The notes under the pieces: model-generated
The model's input: only the letters and a program-made list of their open reading frames with translations
Database searches by the model: none
Told to the model about the DNA's origin: nothing
Position numbers and translations under genes: made by a program
Origin: Muricauda sp. SCSIO 64092
Lineage (GTDB): Bacteria > Bacteroidota > Bacteroidia > Flavobacteriales > Flavobacteriaceae
DNA: 64,000 nt
Reading direction: 5' to 3'
NCBI RefSeq assembly: GCF_023016285.1
Contig: NZ_CP095413.1
Location: 248,001 to 312,000, forward strand
In this document: positions 49,543 through 58,575 of the stretch, in pieces
How positions within the stretch are numbered: position 1 is the stretch's first letter
Layout of the letters: every line of letters starts with the position of its first letter

Positions 49543-50010
49543 ATGGTAGGTATGGCAATTTTGACAACAACGGTAACAGGACTTGGTGATATGGGAATGT
49601 CATTGAGCATTGCTTCAATTGGATCTGCAATAGGAACGGGAATAGCCGGTATGGCCGCTATAGGAGCCTGGAAAAAAATGATTACCAGCGGACAAAAGGC
49701 GGCAACGGCCCTACTTATTTTTGTAGGGGCCCCGCTTTCACAGGTCATTTATGGTATGATCCTTAAAAATGCGATTGCAGATGCCAACCTCGCACCTGAC
49801 TCCTATCTTTGGCAAATTATCATTGGACTTGTGGCCGGGGCAGCTATGGCAGGTTCTGCCATATTTCAAGGGAAGACCGGAGCTCGGGCCTGTGATGCCA
49901 TTGCTTCCGGTGCCAGCGATACGGCCAAGTACATTATGATCATTGGTATCGTGGAAACGGTTGCCCTTTTTGTAATGATATTTACGATGACCGGACTGCC
50001 GACTGGATAA
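49543..50010 (+). CDS. atpK: V-type ATP synthase subunit K (proteolipid ring)
   Basis: 155 aa, four membrane helices in two hairpins. The single ion-binding carboxylate is Glu138 in IVETVALF (helix 4). Helix 2 has APLSQVIYG (Ser66, Gln67, Tyr70) and helix 3 has IFQGK (Gln109). These positions correspond to Thr64, Gln65, Tyr68, Gln110 and Glu139 of Enterococcus hirae NtpK, the Na+ ligands in its structure. This suggests Na+ rather than H+ coupling. It is the last gene of the operon, 27 bp after subunit I. Confidence 0.94.
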   Translation: MVGMAILTTTVTGLGDMGMSLSIASIGSAIGTGIAGMAAIGAWKKMITSGQKAATALLIFVGAPLSQVIYGMILKNAIADANLAPDSYLWQIIIGLVAGAAMAGSAIFQGKTGARACDAIASGASDTAKYIMIIGIVETVALFVMIFTMTGLPTG

Positions 50011-50136
50011 CTCCTTGCAAACCACCACACCTTACAAATCCAAACGCTGATGTCCAGTCGGTAAAATGTCATGTTTTATTTGGCGTACACCCTTTACATT
50101 TGGACCATAAAATGGATGTGTTGAAACCCTTCTACT

Positions 50137-50817
50137 ATGAAAATATTGGTAATAGAAGACAATGTGGAACTGCTACGGGACATCAAAGGTTTTCTGGAGG
50201 AGGAAGGAAACATCTGTGAAATAGCGCCCAACTATAAAAGTGCCCATGATAAAATAGGGTTCTTTCCGTACGATATTTTAGTTGTTGACATTACCCTTCC
50301 GGATGGCAATGGTCTGGATATCATAAGTGAGGTAAAAAAAGAAAGTATTGATGCCGGCATTATTATAATTTCGGCGAAAAACGCAGTGGGGGATAGAATC
50401 CATGGATTGGAAATTGGTGCGGACGATTATTTGACCAAACCTTTTTATCTGGCGGAACTCAACGCACGGATCAAAGCCCTTTACCGAAGAAAAGTCTACA
50501 ATGGCAGTACGGAAATCCTTTTCAACGAAATCAGAATTAAACCGGACAGCTATGAAGTTTTTATCCATGACCGTATTCTGAACCTCACCAAAAAGGAATT
50601 TGACATCATTCACTTTTTTGTGGTCAATAGACATCGCCTCTTGACCAAAGAGGCCATTGCAGAACACCTTTGGGGGGATGACATTGAAATGGCGGACTCT
50701 TACAAATTCATCTACACCCATCTGGCCAATCTTAGGAAAAAAATTGCCGAATTGGGCGGGAACGACTATATTCAATCCATCTACAGTGTTGGATACAAAT
50801 TCACGGATCGCGAATGA
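50137..50817 (+). CDS. Response regulator, OmpR/PhoB type
   Basis: 226 aa. The receiver domain (1-120) has the acidic pair ED at 7-8, phospho-acceptor Asp51 in VVDITLPDGNG and the conserved Lys in LTKPFY. The winged-helix DNA-binding domain (about 128-224) has TKKEFDIIHFFVVN and the recognition region YKFIYTHLANLRKKI...YIQSIYSVGYKF. It overlaps the histidine kinase gene (ATGA). It lies 126 bp after the V-ATPase operon on the same strand. Confidence 0.95.
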   Translation: MKILVIEDNVELLRDIKGFLEEEGNICEIAPNYKSAHDKIGFFPYDILVVDITLPDGNGLDIISEVKKESIDAGIIIISAKNAVGDRIHGLEIGADDYLTKPFYLAELNARIKALYRRKVYNGSTEILFNEIRIKPDSYEVFIHDRILNLTKKEFDIIHFFVVNRHRLLTKEAIAEHLWGDDIEMADSYKFIYTHLANLRKKIAELGGNDYIQSIYSVGYKFTDRE

Positions 50818-52073
50818 ACCTCGTCAGAAAGACCAATACGTACTATCTCCTATTTCTGGCCCTTATTTTTCCAGTCATGCTTTCCATGGATTATTACCTT
50901 ATTCAATATTTGGTGAACGGTGAGGTAGAAGAACTCCTCTTACACGAGCGTGAACGTATCGATTTTCATCTTAAGGAAGAAGGTGCACTTCCCACCTCCA
51001 ATTATTTGTTTCAAACCGTTCCTGTAAAAGAAGGTTCAACGTTCAATGAAGTATTCAGGGATACCTTATTGTATGAAGCCTATGCTGACAAAAACATCCC
51101 TTATCGCATCTACACGTTCAAATCGTCCATAAATTCCCAACCCGTAAAAATCTCCCTCAAACATATTCTGTTGGAAATCAATGAGCTCATATGGACGCTT
51201 TTTGTAACCACCAGTTTTATTATCGTATTGCTGGCCCTCGGGTTTTACTTCATCAATCGTAAAATATATAAATGGGCATGGAACCCCTTTTTCAAGAACC
51301 TCGCAAAACTCAAACAATATGATGTGACCAAAAAGGAACCCATCCACCTTAAAAGCTCCAATATCATAGAGTTCGAAGAGCTGAACCATGTGATTACGGA
51401 CTTGATACATCAAGTAAAGAAAGACTTTCAGAACCTCAAGGAATTCAACGAAAACATTTCACATGAAGTGCAGACTCCCCTAGCCATTATCCGAAACAAG
51501 GTGGTCTTGCTTTTGGAGAGCCAAAACCTTGATGAAAAGGAACTTCAGCGGATGCAAGCTATTTATCAAGAAACCAATAAACTCTCAAAAATAGGAAAAT
51601 CACTGACCCTAATTTCGAGGATCGAAAACCAGGAATTTAAACGATTGGATAGTGTGGATGTCCATACCATTATAGGGAACATTCTCAGTCATATGGAGGA
51701 GATCATTAACTTTAAACATCTTACCGTATCCACGGAACTGAATCCCGTGACCATAGAATGTGATCATATATTGGCCGATATCCTGCTCACCAATCTTATC
51801 AAAAATGCCGTGCAGCACAACAAGGAGGGTGGAGTGATAAAAATGGCTTTGAACGAGGAGAAATTTGAAATTATCAATACCGGCGAGATTTCCGAGATAG
51901 CCACCGAAAAACTGTTCAACCGGTTTCAAAAAGGCAGTTCGGTAAAAGAGTCCCTTGGACTGGGCTTGGCCATCAATCAAAAAATATGTGAAATCTATGG
52001 ATTTCAATTGGATTATCAACGCAAGGATAAAATACACACGTTTTCTTTGTTCTTTAAAAGAAACAAAGAGTGA
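50814..52073 (+). CDS. Sensor histidine kinase
   Basis: 419 aa. Two membrane helices (about residues 10-32 and 124-148) flank a periplasmic sensor of about 90 residues with no recognised fold. The H-box ENISHEVQTPLAIIRN carries His217. The ATPase domain has the N-box LTNLIKNAVQHN and a short G-box (KESLGLGLAINQ). The D-box is reduced (FEIINTGE), as in many small Bacteroidota kinases. It is paired with the response regulator and is followed 48 bp later by ppc. Confidence 0.93.
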   Translation: MNLVRKTNTYYLLFLALIFPVMLSMDYYLIQYLVNGEVEELLLHERERIDFHLKEEGALPTSNYLFQTVPVKEGSTFNEVFRDTLLYEAYADKNIPYRIYTFKSSINSQPVKISLKHILLEINELIWTLFVTTSFIIVLLALGFYFINRKIYKWAWNPFFKNLAKLKQYDVTKKEPIHLKSSNIIEFEELNHVITDLIHQVKKDFQNLKEFNENISHEVQTPLAIIRNKVVLLLESQNLDEKELQRMQAIYQETNKLSKIGKSLTLISRIENQEFKRLDSVDVHTIIGNILSHMEEIINFKHLTVSTELNPVTIECDHILADILLTNLIKNAVQHNKEGGVIKMALNEEKFEIINTGEISEIATEKLFNRFQKGSSVKESLGLGLAINQKICEIYGFQLDYQRKDKIHTFSLFFKRNKE

Positions 52074-52121
52074 TAAACACAATAACTATTAGGCAAATCA
52101 ATTAATACACACAAATACTAT

Positions 52122-54839
52122 ATGGAAAAGAAAACACTTGAGCTGGAAGGGCTTCTAAAAATAAGGACGGATTTTAACTATCTCGTTTCCACCTTTAAAG
52201 AGATGCTGTATTCGCTTGGAGAGGACGACATAGCTGCAATGATCCCCTCCGAAAGTAACCCATCATCTTTAAATCATTCCAAGGTCTCCAATGGAAAGCT
52301 TGCACAAGCCATTGGAATTTCCTTTGAGTTGCTCAATTTGGTGGAAGAAAATGCGGCTACCCAATTCCGGCGAAAAACGGAAACCCAGTTTGGATTGGAA
52401 AACATCCGTGGGTCATGGGGAGAGACCTTAAAACTTTGGAAAACATCGGGACTCAAAGAGCAAGAAATAGTGGACTTGTTATCCAAAGTAAATGTAATGC
52501 CCGTGTTAACGGCGCATCCTACGGAAGCCAAGCGGTTGACCGTATTGGATATTCACCGCGAACTTTATGTACTGTTGGTGAAAAATGAAAACCCGGTTTG
52601 GTCGGCTTCTGAGCGGGAAGTCATTAAACAAGAAATTAAAAGTGTACTGGAACGCTGGTGGCGCACGGGTGAAATCTATCTACAAAAACCCAGATTGGAA
52701 GATGAACGCAGCAATGTAATGCATTATTTTGTCAACGTGTTTCCCGAAGCGTTGCACCTCACGGACCAGCGTTTACTCGATGCTTGGAAATATACCGGAT
52801 TTTCTACGGAACTGCTCAAATGGCCGGAACAGTTTCCCAATCTGCAATTTGGAAGCTGGGTAGGTGGTGATCGGGATGGGCATCCCTATGTTACCCCAGC
52901 TTTCACTGCCAATACCCTAAAGCTCCATCGACAGGCCGCACTGAAGATAATGCGAAAGGAATTGGTTCAATTGGCCCGAAAGCTCAGTTTTTCGGAATTC
53001 TTAAATGACATTCCAGCGAAGTTCCTCTCTGATTTAAAGGTACAGGCAAAAGCCCTTGGCAAAGCCGGACAGGAGGCCGTGGAACGCAATCCTTCAGAAC
53101 CCCTTCGGCAGTTTGTGAATTTAATGATCGTTCGTTTGGACAATACCATGGCAGAACGCTTCGAGCTTGGTGAGGATAGCTATTATGGGCGTCCCAACGC
53201 CTTGGCTGCCGATTTAAAGGAATTAAGGGCCCTCTTAATACACTTAAAGGCCGATCGTATTGCCACGCAGCACCTCTTTCGCCTGGAACGCTCATTGGCC
53301 TGCTTTGGCTTCCATTTGGCAAAGCTGGATATACGGCAGAACAGTGCTTATCATGAGAAGGCCATTGAACAAATACTAAAAGCCTCCGGCTTTAAAGATG
53401 CAAACTATTCGAGCTGGGATGAGGAAAAAAGGTTGTCCTTTATCAATGAAGAACTACAGAGTAACCGTCCATTTCTGGTCACGGATACCTCCTGTGGACT
53501 GGAAGCGGATAATGTACTTGGGTATTTTAGGGAGGTAAAGCGATATGTTGATCGGTACGGGGCAGATGGCATTGGTTCCGTGATCGTTAGTATGACCCGT
53601 AGTTTGAGCGACCTGCTTGTTGTTTTTCTATTCTTGCGCGAAGTGGGCCTCAAAGAAGCCCGACTTCCGGTAGTGCCACTTCTGGAAACCATTGATGATC
53701 TGGTGGAAGGCCCAAGCATCCTAGAGGCATTTTTAACCCATCCCACTGTGAAAGAGCAACGTGAAGGTAAAACGTCTTTTGTACAAGAAGTGATGTTGGG
53801 GTATAGTGACAGCAATAAGGATGGTGGAATATTGACCAGTCGATGGAACATATACAAGGCAGAAGAAAGACTGACACAGGTAGGTGACCGTCATGACGTT
53901 AAGCTTCGTTTTTTCCATGGAAGGGGTGGAACCATTAGTAGAGGTGGAGGTAAAATCCATCGCTTTTTGGAAAGTATGCCCCCTGGCTCCATGAGTGGGC
54001 ATATAAAGATGACCGTACAGGGCGAGACCATTGCAAATCAGTTTGCGAATCGCGTGAACGCCGGTTACAATTTGGAGATGTTTATTTCAGGAACGGCCCG
54101 GCAGGCAATGCGCTCTTCGGACAAACGAAAAGAGCAAAAATTGTATGACATCATGGACCGTCTTGTAACCATGGCACGCAGTAAGTACAGGGAATTGCTG
54201 GACCACCCTAAATTTATTGAGTTCTATAGCAAGGCCACCCCTATAGATGTATTGGAACAAAGCAAAATTGGTTCCAGGCCGGCACGAAGAACCGGTCAGC
54301 GGTCCCTTAACGACCTTCGCTCCATTCCCTGGGTGTTCAGTTGGAACCAATCGCGATTTAACCTTACCGGATGGTTTGGAACTGGTGAGGCTTTTGGCAA
54401 GTTCAAAGAGCAGCATCCGGAGGATTTTGAATTCTTAAAGACTGCGGCCCGGGAATGGCCATTCCTGAAATACGGTTTAATTCAAATCGAGACCAATCTC
54501 TTGAATTCGGATACACAAATTATGAAAATTTTTGCCGATCAGGTAACCGATGCCAATACAAGAAAGGAACTCATGGAACTTATCCTTACCGATTACGATA
54601 CTTGCTTAAAACAGATTGAAAATCTCATGGGTTCATCTGTTGAAGATCGAAGAATCTCGAGATTGGAAAACAACAGACTGAGGAAAGAGGCCCTGGGCAT
54701 ACTCCATGAAATACAAATGGAATCACTCATAAAATGGCGCAAGCTAAAGGAAAGTGACCCACAGGAAGCCAATGAACTATTGCTCATGCTTTTGTTATTG
54801 GTCAATACCCTATCCGGTGGATTGAAAAACACAGGGTGA
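52122..54839 (+). CDS. ppc: Phosphoenolpyruvate carboxylase
   Basis: 905 aa, full length. It makes oxaloacetate from PEP and bicarbonate to refill the TCA cycle. Catalytic landmarks are TAHPTEAKR with His at about 132, GYSDSNKDGG, FHGRGGTISRGGG (the usual form is GGTxGRGG) and the C-terminal NTG, which is conserved in the family. It is the last of the plus-strand run and is followed by a strong hairpin. Confidence 0.96.
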   Translation: MEKKTLELEGLLKIRTDFNYLVSTFKEMLYSLGEDDIAAMIPSESNPSSLNHSKVSNGKLAQAIGISFELLNLVEENAATQFRRKTETQFGLENIRGSWGETLKLWKTSGLKEQEIVDLLSKVNVMPVLTAHPTEAKRLTVLDIHRELYVLLVKNENPVWSASEREVIKQEIKSVLERWWRTGEIYLQKPRLEDERSNVMHYFVNVFPEALHLTDQRLLDAWKYTGFSTELLKWPEQFPNLQFGSWVGGDRDGHPYVTPAFTANTLKLHRQAALKIMRKELVQLARKLSFSEFLNDIPAKFLSDLKVQAKALGKAGQEAVERNPSEPLRQFVNLMIVRLDNTMAERFELGEDSYYGRPNALAADLKELRALLIHLKADRIATQHLFRLERSLACFGFHLAKLDIRQNSAYHEKAIEQILKASGFKDANYSSWDEEKRLSFINEELQSNRPFLVTDTSCGLEADNVLGYFREVKRYVDRYGADGIGSVIVSMTRSLSDLLVVFLFLREVGLKEARLPVVPLLETIDDLVEGPSILEAFLTHPTVKEQREGKTSFVQEVMLGYSDSNKDGGILTSRWNIYKAEERLTQVGDRHDVKLRFFHGRGGTISRGGGKIHRFLESMPPGSMSGHIKMTVQGETIANQFANRVNAGYNLEMFISGTARQAMRSSDKRKEQKLYDIMDRLVTMARSKYRELLDHPKFIEFYSKATPIDVLEQSKIGSRPARRTGQRSLNDLRSIPWVFSWNQSRFNLTGWFGTGEAFGKFKEQHPEDFEFLKTAAREWPFLKYGLIQIETNLLNSDTQIMKIFADQVTDANTRKELMELILTDYDTCLKQIENLMGSSVEDRRISRLENNRLRKEALGILHEIQMESLIKWRKLKESDPQEANELLLMLLLLVNTLSGGLKNTG

Positions 54840-54904
54840 TACCTGATGTAGCTATTTGGGAATTGTTACCCATTGGTTCTTCCCAAAAGCAAATAATCAT
54901 TGGA

Positions 54905-54938
54905 AACAGCGTACCCAAATTCTATTGGGTACGCTGTT
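54905..54938 (+). terminator. Hairpin terminator after ppc
   Basis: 14-bp perfect stem AACAGCGTACCCAA / TTGGGTACGCTGTT with a 6-base loop, 66 bp after the ppc stop. It is followed by CAATTG, so the T-run is poor. The remaining gap to 55164 is AT-rich with no supported gene. Confidence 0.75.
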
Positions 54939-55164
54939 CAATTGTAGAAATGTTCTCTATTGAAACTTCCTTCCAAATCTTTATACTGCCCATTTACATG
55001 GCAAGCGATATACAAGTTCAAAGTTATCTTGTTTAAAAATAAAATCCGTGCCTTTCTTAATTCTTCAAAAGGAGATAACTCAATCCAAAACAGCTAATTG
55101 CTACATGCTTGATGTGACAATTAATTAAGAGATTAAAACTGGCTTATGTCGTGAGAATAATCCC

Positions 55165-56427
55165 TTAATCAAAAACTGCCTTTATTGTAGCACCCGCTCT
55201 TCGATTTGGCCCAATCAAAGTAATGGCCTTTTCTTCTTCAGCTCTAGCATAATAAGATGGAAACAAAAAATAACCATTCAATGTTAATGTTAATAGAGTT
55301 CTTTCATCATTTACCATTAGATCATAATTGTTTGAATTGGCAATAAGATAAAGGGAGCCATTTGAAGGTATGGCAATCATATCTGGAAGGTTTTCCCCTG
55401 ACAATTCCAATAAATCATCTCGTTGATACAGCGTCTGATTTAGGGAAACGGGATTGGGAGCATTTTCTGCCAATAAATCAATAATACCTTCCGATTCGGC
55501 TATAAGGCCATTTGCTTCGTAAACAATTTTATAACTGGGATTTGAAGGAATGTCGTTTGGTATTTGGAAACTTAAGGAATAAAAAGTAACAAACTCTTCC
55601 TCAGTTTTCCGAATACTGGATATAGTAACAGGGAACTTATTTTGCCCGTCGTAAAAGTAAACTTCGGAGTTATCCACGTCCATATCAAGAAATTCTCCAT
55701 TGATTACCATGTCAGCCCCTGTATAAAGCAGCATGGGGTTGTTACTGAAAATTCCAACGACGGTTCTAAAACCAGTAATCCTAGGCTTGTTAATTATAAT
55801 TTTATATTCAACCTCAACTCCATTCTCTGCGGTAACCGTATATTTTTTTAGGTCATTAAAATCCTGGGCGACATCACTTTCCGGTAAAATCCTCGCATGT
55901 TCGGAAATTTCAATAGTCGGAGCTATATCGCTGATATCCATTAATCCAGCATTGAAGCTTATCTCCCTTAATTCATTGTCAATATTTGCTTCTATAATTT
56001 GACCATTCAAAGTAATCTTAAAAGATAAAATATCAGTGGCATTACTTAGTGGCCTATTGTCAACCCTAACCCTATAAACATTTGAATCTCCATTTTCCGC
56101 TAAAACCGTATAGGCCACTTCCTCTTCAAAATTCTGTTCAACGTCTGGTGGGGGAGAAACGGACGCCTTATTGGAATATTCAATCTTTGGACGCAGTCCT
56201 TTGATATCCGCTCCCGCCGTTTCGAAAGAAATTAATCGGGCAGACTGGTCAATAGTACCAAACTGTTCTTCATCGTTTAATGTTAAACTAAAGGAAGTTA
56301 TTAAGTTTTCTGTGCTTAAAGGCTCTGTAACATAAGGTTCTATAATCGTAATTATTTCTGGCTCATCTTTGCTGCAGGCACATAAAATAAAAAAGATATA
56401 TAGTAAATAAGTACTTTTTGATTTCAT
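55165..56427 (-). CDS. Lipoprotein with DUF5018-like and IPT/TIG-like domains
   Basis: 420 aa. The lipobox ILCAC puts Cys at residue 18, followed by SKDEPE, an acidic stretch like the Bacteroidota surface-export signal. Two DUF5018-like repeats (about residues 42-125 and 127-215) share the phrases ITSFSLTLN/ILSFKITLN and YTVLAENG/YTVTAENG. An immunoglobulin-like IPT/TIG region follows (about 217-325), then a C-terminal beta domain. It is the last gene of a four-gene operon, 17 bp after the propeller lipoprotein gene. It is probably surface exposed; binding or scaffold role. Confidence 0.8.
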   Translation of the reverse strand: MKSKSTYLLYIFFILCACSKDEPEIITIIEPYVTEPLSTENLITSFSLTLNDEEQFGTIDQSARLISFETAGADIKGLRPKIEYSNKASVSPPPDVEQNFEEEVAYTVLAENGDSNVYRVRVDNRPLSNATDILSFKITLNGQIIEANIDNELREISFNAGLMDISDIAPTIEISEHARILPESDVAQDFNDLKKYTVTAENGVEVEYKIIINKPRITGFRTVVGIFSNNPMLLYTGADMVINGEFLDMDVDNSEVYFYDGQNKFPVTISSIRKTEEEFVTFYSLSFQIPNDIPSNPSYKIVYEANGLIAESEGIIDLLAENAPNPVSLNQTLYQRDDLLELSGENLPDMIAIPSNGSLYLIANSNNYDLMVNDERTLLTLTLNGYFLFPSYYARAEEEKAITLIGPNRRAGATIKAVFD

Positions 56428-56444
56428 CTTTTTTGTTTTGTCCG

Positions 56445-57848
56445 TTAATTTTTTAAACCATGTACGGAAGGGTAAACCACGATATCTCCACTTCCTTCCA
56501 CTAGGGTTAAAGATTTAGCTATAATTTCATCCGTGTTCGTTTCCCAATCCAAAATACCCGTATCTGCCCTTACTGCGTATATTTTTTTACTCCAGTCCCC
56601 AATGTATACCACATTTTCATAAACGATCGGTGAAGAGGTTGTTTCATTTCCCAAATCAAACTTCCATATTAGCTGACCACTTTTTGCATCCAAACAAACC
56701 AGCTCTCCGCTACCATTTCCTGAAACGCCTATGTATATTCGGTTGTCGTAAATAAAGGGAGATGTTTGGAGCGAACCTGAAGGGCTATAATCCCAGTTTT
56801 GACTTCCTGTGGTAATATCAAAGGAGTAGAGATTATGATATGTACCGGTTATGATTTGATCTTCAAAAATAGTTGGGGAAGGGAAAAAAGTATTGAACGT
56901 TCCTGCATTTATACTCCAATTTTTCTCTCCGGTATTCTTGTTCACCGAATAAAAACGTCCAATGTTATCCCCGTAGTAAATGTTCTCATTTACTATTAAA
57001 GGGTTGGTATTTATGCGAGATGCAGCGCCTGTTGAATTAGGATCTACCTGCCGACTCCAATCGGTAGTTCCTGTTATTTTATCAATGGCATATATGTGAT
57101 CATTGTTTCTACTACAAACAAAAACCCTATTGTCATCAATAGCTAGTGGTGCATAATAATTCATAAAACTCCTTTCCCATATTTTTTCACCAGTAATGCG
57201 ATCCACGCAGAATAGATCTGAGCTGGTATTAAACGCATAAACATTGTCTTTATCCGCAATGATATTTCTGTATTCAGCATTATTATGAATACTAGGCGTA
57301 CTCGTAAACACAATTTCACCAGTTAAAATATCCAATCCATTTATTCCATTAATGCCAGAATAGATAACATCTTGGTAGATGGAATGTGTCTCAATAAAGG
57401 AGGTGGCCTCTTTCCAAAGCGCTTGTTTGGTATGTAGATCAAAAGCGGTCAGCATTCCATTAAATTCCGAATAAAAGAGAATCTTGCTTTTGGGAGAATC
57501 AAAATTCAAACTGGCTTCCACGGTTCCCCCTCTCTTATCGGTGGCAATAACCCTGGCAACATAACTTGTATTGTACTGCAATTGAACACTGGCAATTGAT
57601 TCAGTATAATCACCTATTAGGGCATTATCTACATAGAGTTTATAATAGATTTGATCATTGTCCGTATCTATTACATCTTCCCAATCAATGGTTACCGTAC
57701 TTCCCTCAAAAGTGACATTTGTTACATTGAAGCTTCCCGGTATTGAATTGGGTTTTGGCGGGTCTTCTTGCTCAATGACCGTAACCGGGTCACTATCTGT
57801 ACTACAAGAGATAAAAAAAAGAACAAAGATTAGATAAGAATGTCTCAT
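56445..57848 (-). CDS. Lipoprotein with Fn3 and PQQ-type beta-propeller
   Basis: 467 aa. The start before RHSYLIFVLFF is chosen because it gives a clean signal peptide with Cys15 (FFISCSTDSD); a Met 20 codons upstream would spoil it. A fibronectin type III domain (about 35-125) is followed by an eight-bladed-type propeller whose blades carry repeating phrases such as GLDILTGE, CVDRITGEKIWE, AIDKITGTTDW, SVNKNTGEKNW and CLDAKSGQLIW. No quinone-binding residues are evident, so the PQQ label describes the fold only. It may be a surface or periplasmic scaffold. Confidence 0.83.
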   Translation of the reverse strand: MRHSYLIFVLFFISCSTDSDPVTVIEQEDPPKPNSIPGSFNVTNVTFEGSTVTIDWEDVIDTDNDQIYYKLYVDNALIGDYTESIASVQLQYNTSYVARVIATDKRGGTVEASLNFDSPKSKILFYSEFNGMLTAFDLHTKQALWKEATSFIETHSIYQDVIYSGINGINGLDILTGEIVFTSTPSIHNNAEYRNIIADKDNVYAFNTSSDLFCVDRITGEKIWERSFMNYYAPLAIDDNRVFVCSRNNDHIYAIDKITGTTDWSRQVDPNSTGAASRINTNPLIVNENIYYGDNIGRFYSVNKNTGEKNWSINAGTFNTFFPSPTIFEDQIITGTYHNLYSFDITTGSQNWDYSPSGSLQTSPFIYDNRIYIGVSGNGSGELVCLDAKSGQLIWKFDLGNETTSSPIVYENVVYIGDWSKKIYAVRADTGILDWETNTDEIIAKSLTLVEGSGDIVVYPSVHGLKN

Positions 57849-57864
57849 TGGCACTTGATTGTTT

Positions 57865-58575
57865 TTAACTTTTAAAAATCCAGATGTCCCCAATACTTTC
57901 GCCACCATTGTTATCTTTTACAACAATCTTCCAATAATAGGTTTTGCCCGGAGTCACTGAAACCTCATGTGTCGATGGAACGCTATTTTCTTCTATTAAG
58001 GCAGGAGGGGTGGTTTCTCCAAAATAAATGTCATAATACAGCAAATCCCCATCCACATCACTGGAAGACCATTCAAGGAGCACATTATTTTCCTCAACCT
58101 TAGAAAATGATTTTGGATGGATTAGAGTAGGTGTAAAAGGTAAATAATTTGCAATCCCTTCTCCCTCGGTATAGAAATTCCATGAAGATGAGTAATTACT
58201 ATATTCGCCATTGTCATCTTTAGCTCTAATTCTCCAATTGAGTTGAACACCTTTTTCAAGGGTAAATGTTACTGTAGTTTCTGATACGGTTGTCTTTTCA
58301 ATAATACTATTGAACGCCCTGTCCTCGGCCAACTCAATTTCATAAGAAATCGCATCGCCTTCTTTATCGGTTGATGGATCCCACTTAAATTCCAAAGGAT
58401 TATCCGTACAAAGCAATCCATTTGTTGGAAAAATGGTAGTAGGTGTTGTAGGTGCTGTATTCCTTACCTCGGAATCAGGTTTGGGTTCTTGTACAATTTC
58501 AGGTTCATCTTCCCCACCGGATTTACTACAAGCATTTAAGGTAAATAAGCACAAAAAAATAATCATTTTTTTCAT
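57865..58575 (-). CDS. Lipoprotein with two Fn3-like domains
   Basis: 236 aa. Lipobox LNAC with Cys16 is followed by SKSGGEDEPE, again an acidic post-Cys stretch. Two fibronectin-type repeats (about 45-135 and 140-235) share the phrases FKWDPSTDKEGDAISYEIEL / LEWSSSDVDGDLLYYDIYF and NWRIRAKDDNGE / YWKIVVKDNNGG. The start overlaps the stop of the ELWxxDGT gene (ATGA), giving tight coupling. The propeller gene follows after 16 bp. Confidence 0.83.
   Translation of the reverse strand: MKKMIIFLCLFTLNACSKSGGEDEPEIVQEPKPDSEVRNTAPTTPTTIFPTNGLLCTDNPLEFKWDPSTDKEGDAISYEIELAEDRAFNSIIEKTTVSETTVTFTLEKGVQLNWRIRAKDDNGEYSNYSSSWNFYTEGEGIANYLPFTPTLIHPKSFSKVEENNVLLEWSSSDVDGDLLYYDIYFGETTPPALIEENSVPSTHEVSVTPGKTYYWKIVVKDNNGGESIGDIWIFKS

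Noticed and set aside
54836..55036. 66-codon plus-strand frame after ppc
   Set aside because: Spans the terminator hairpin; composition is not protein-like.
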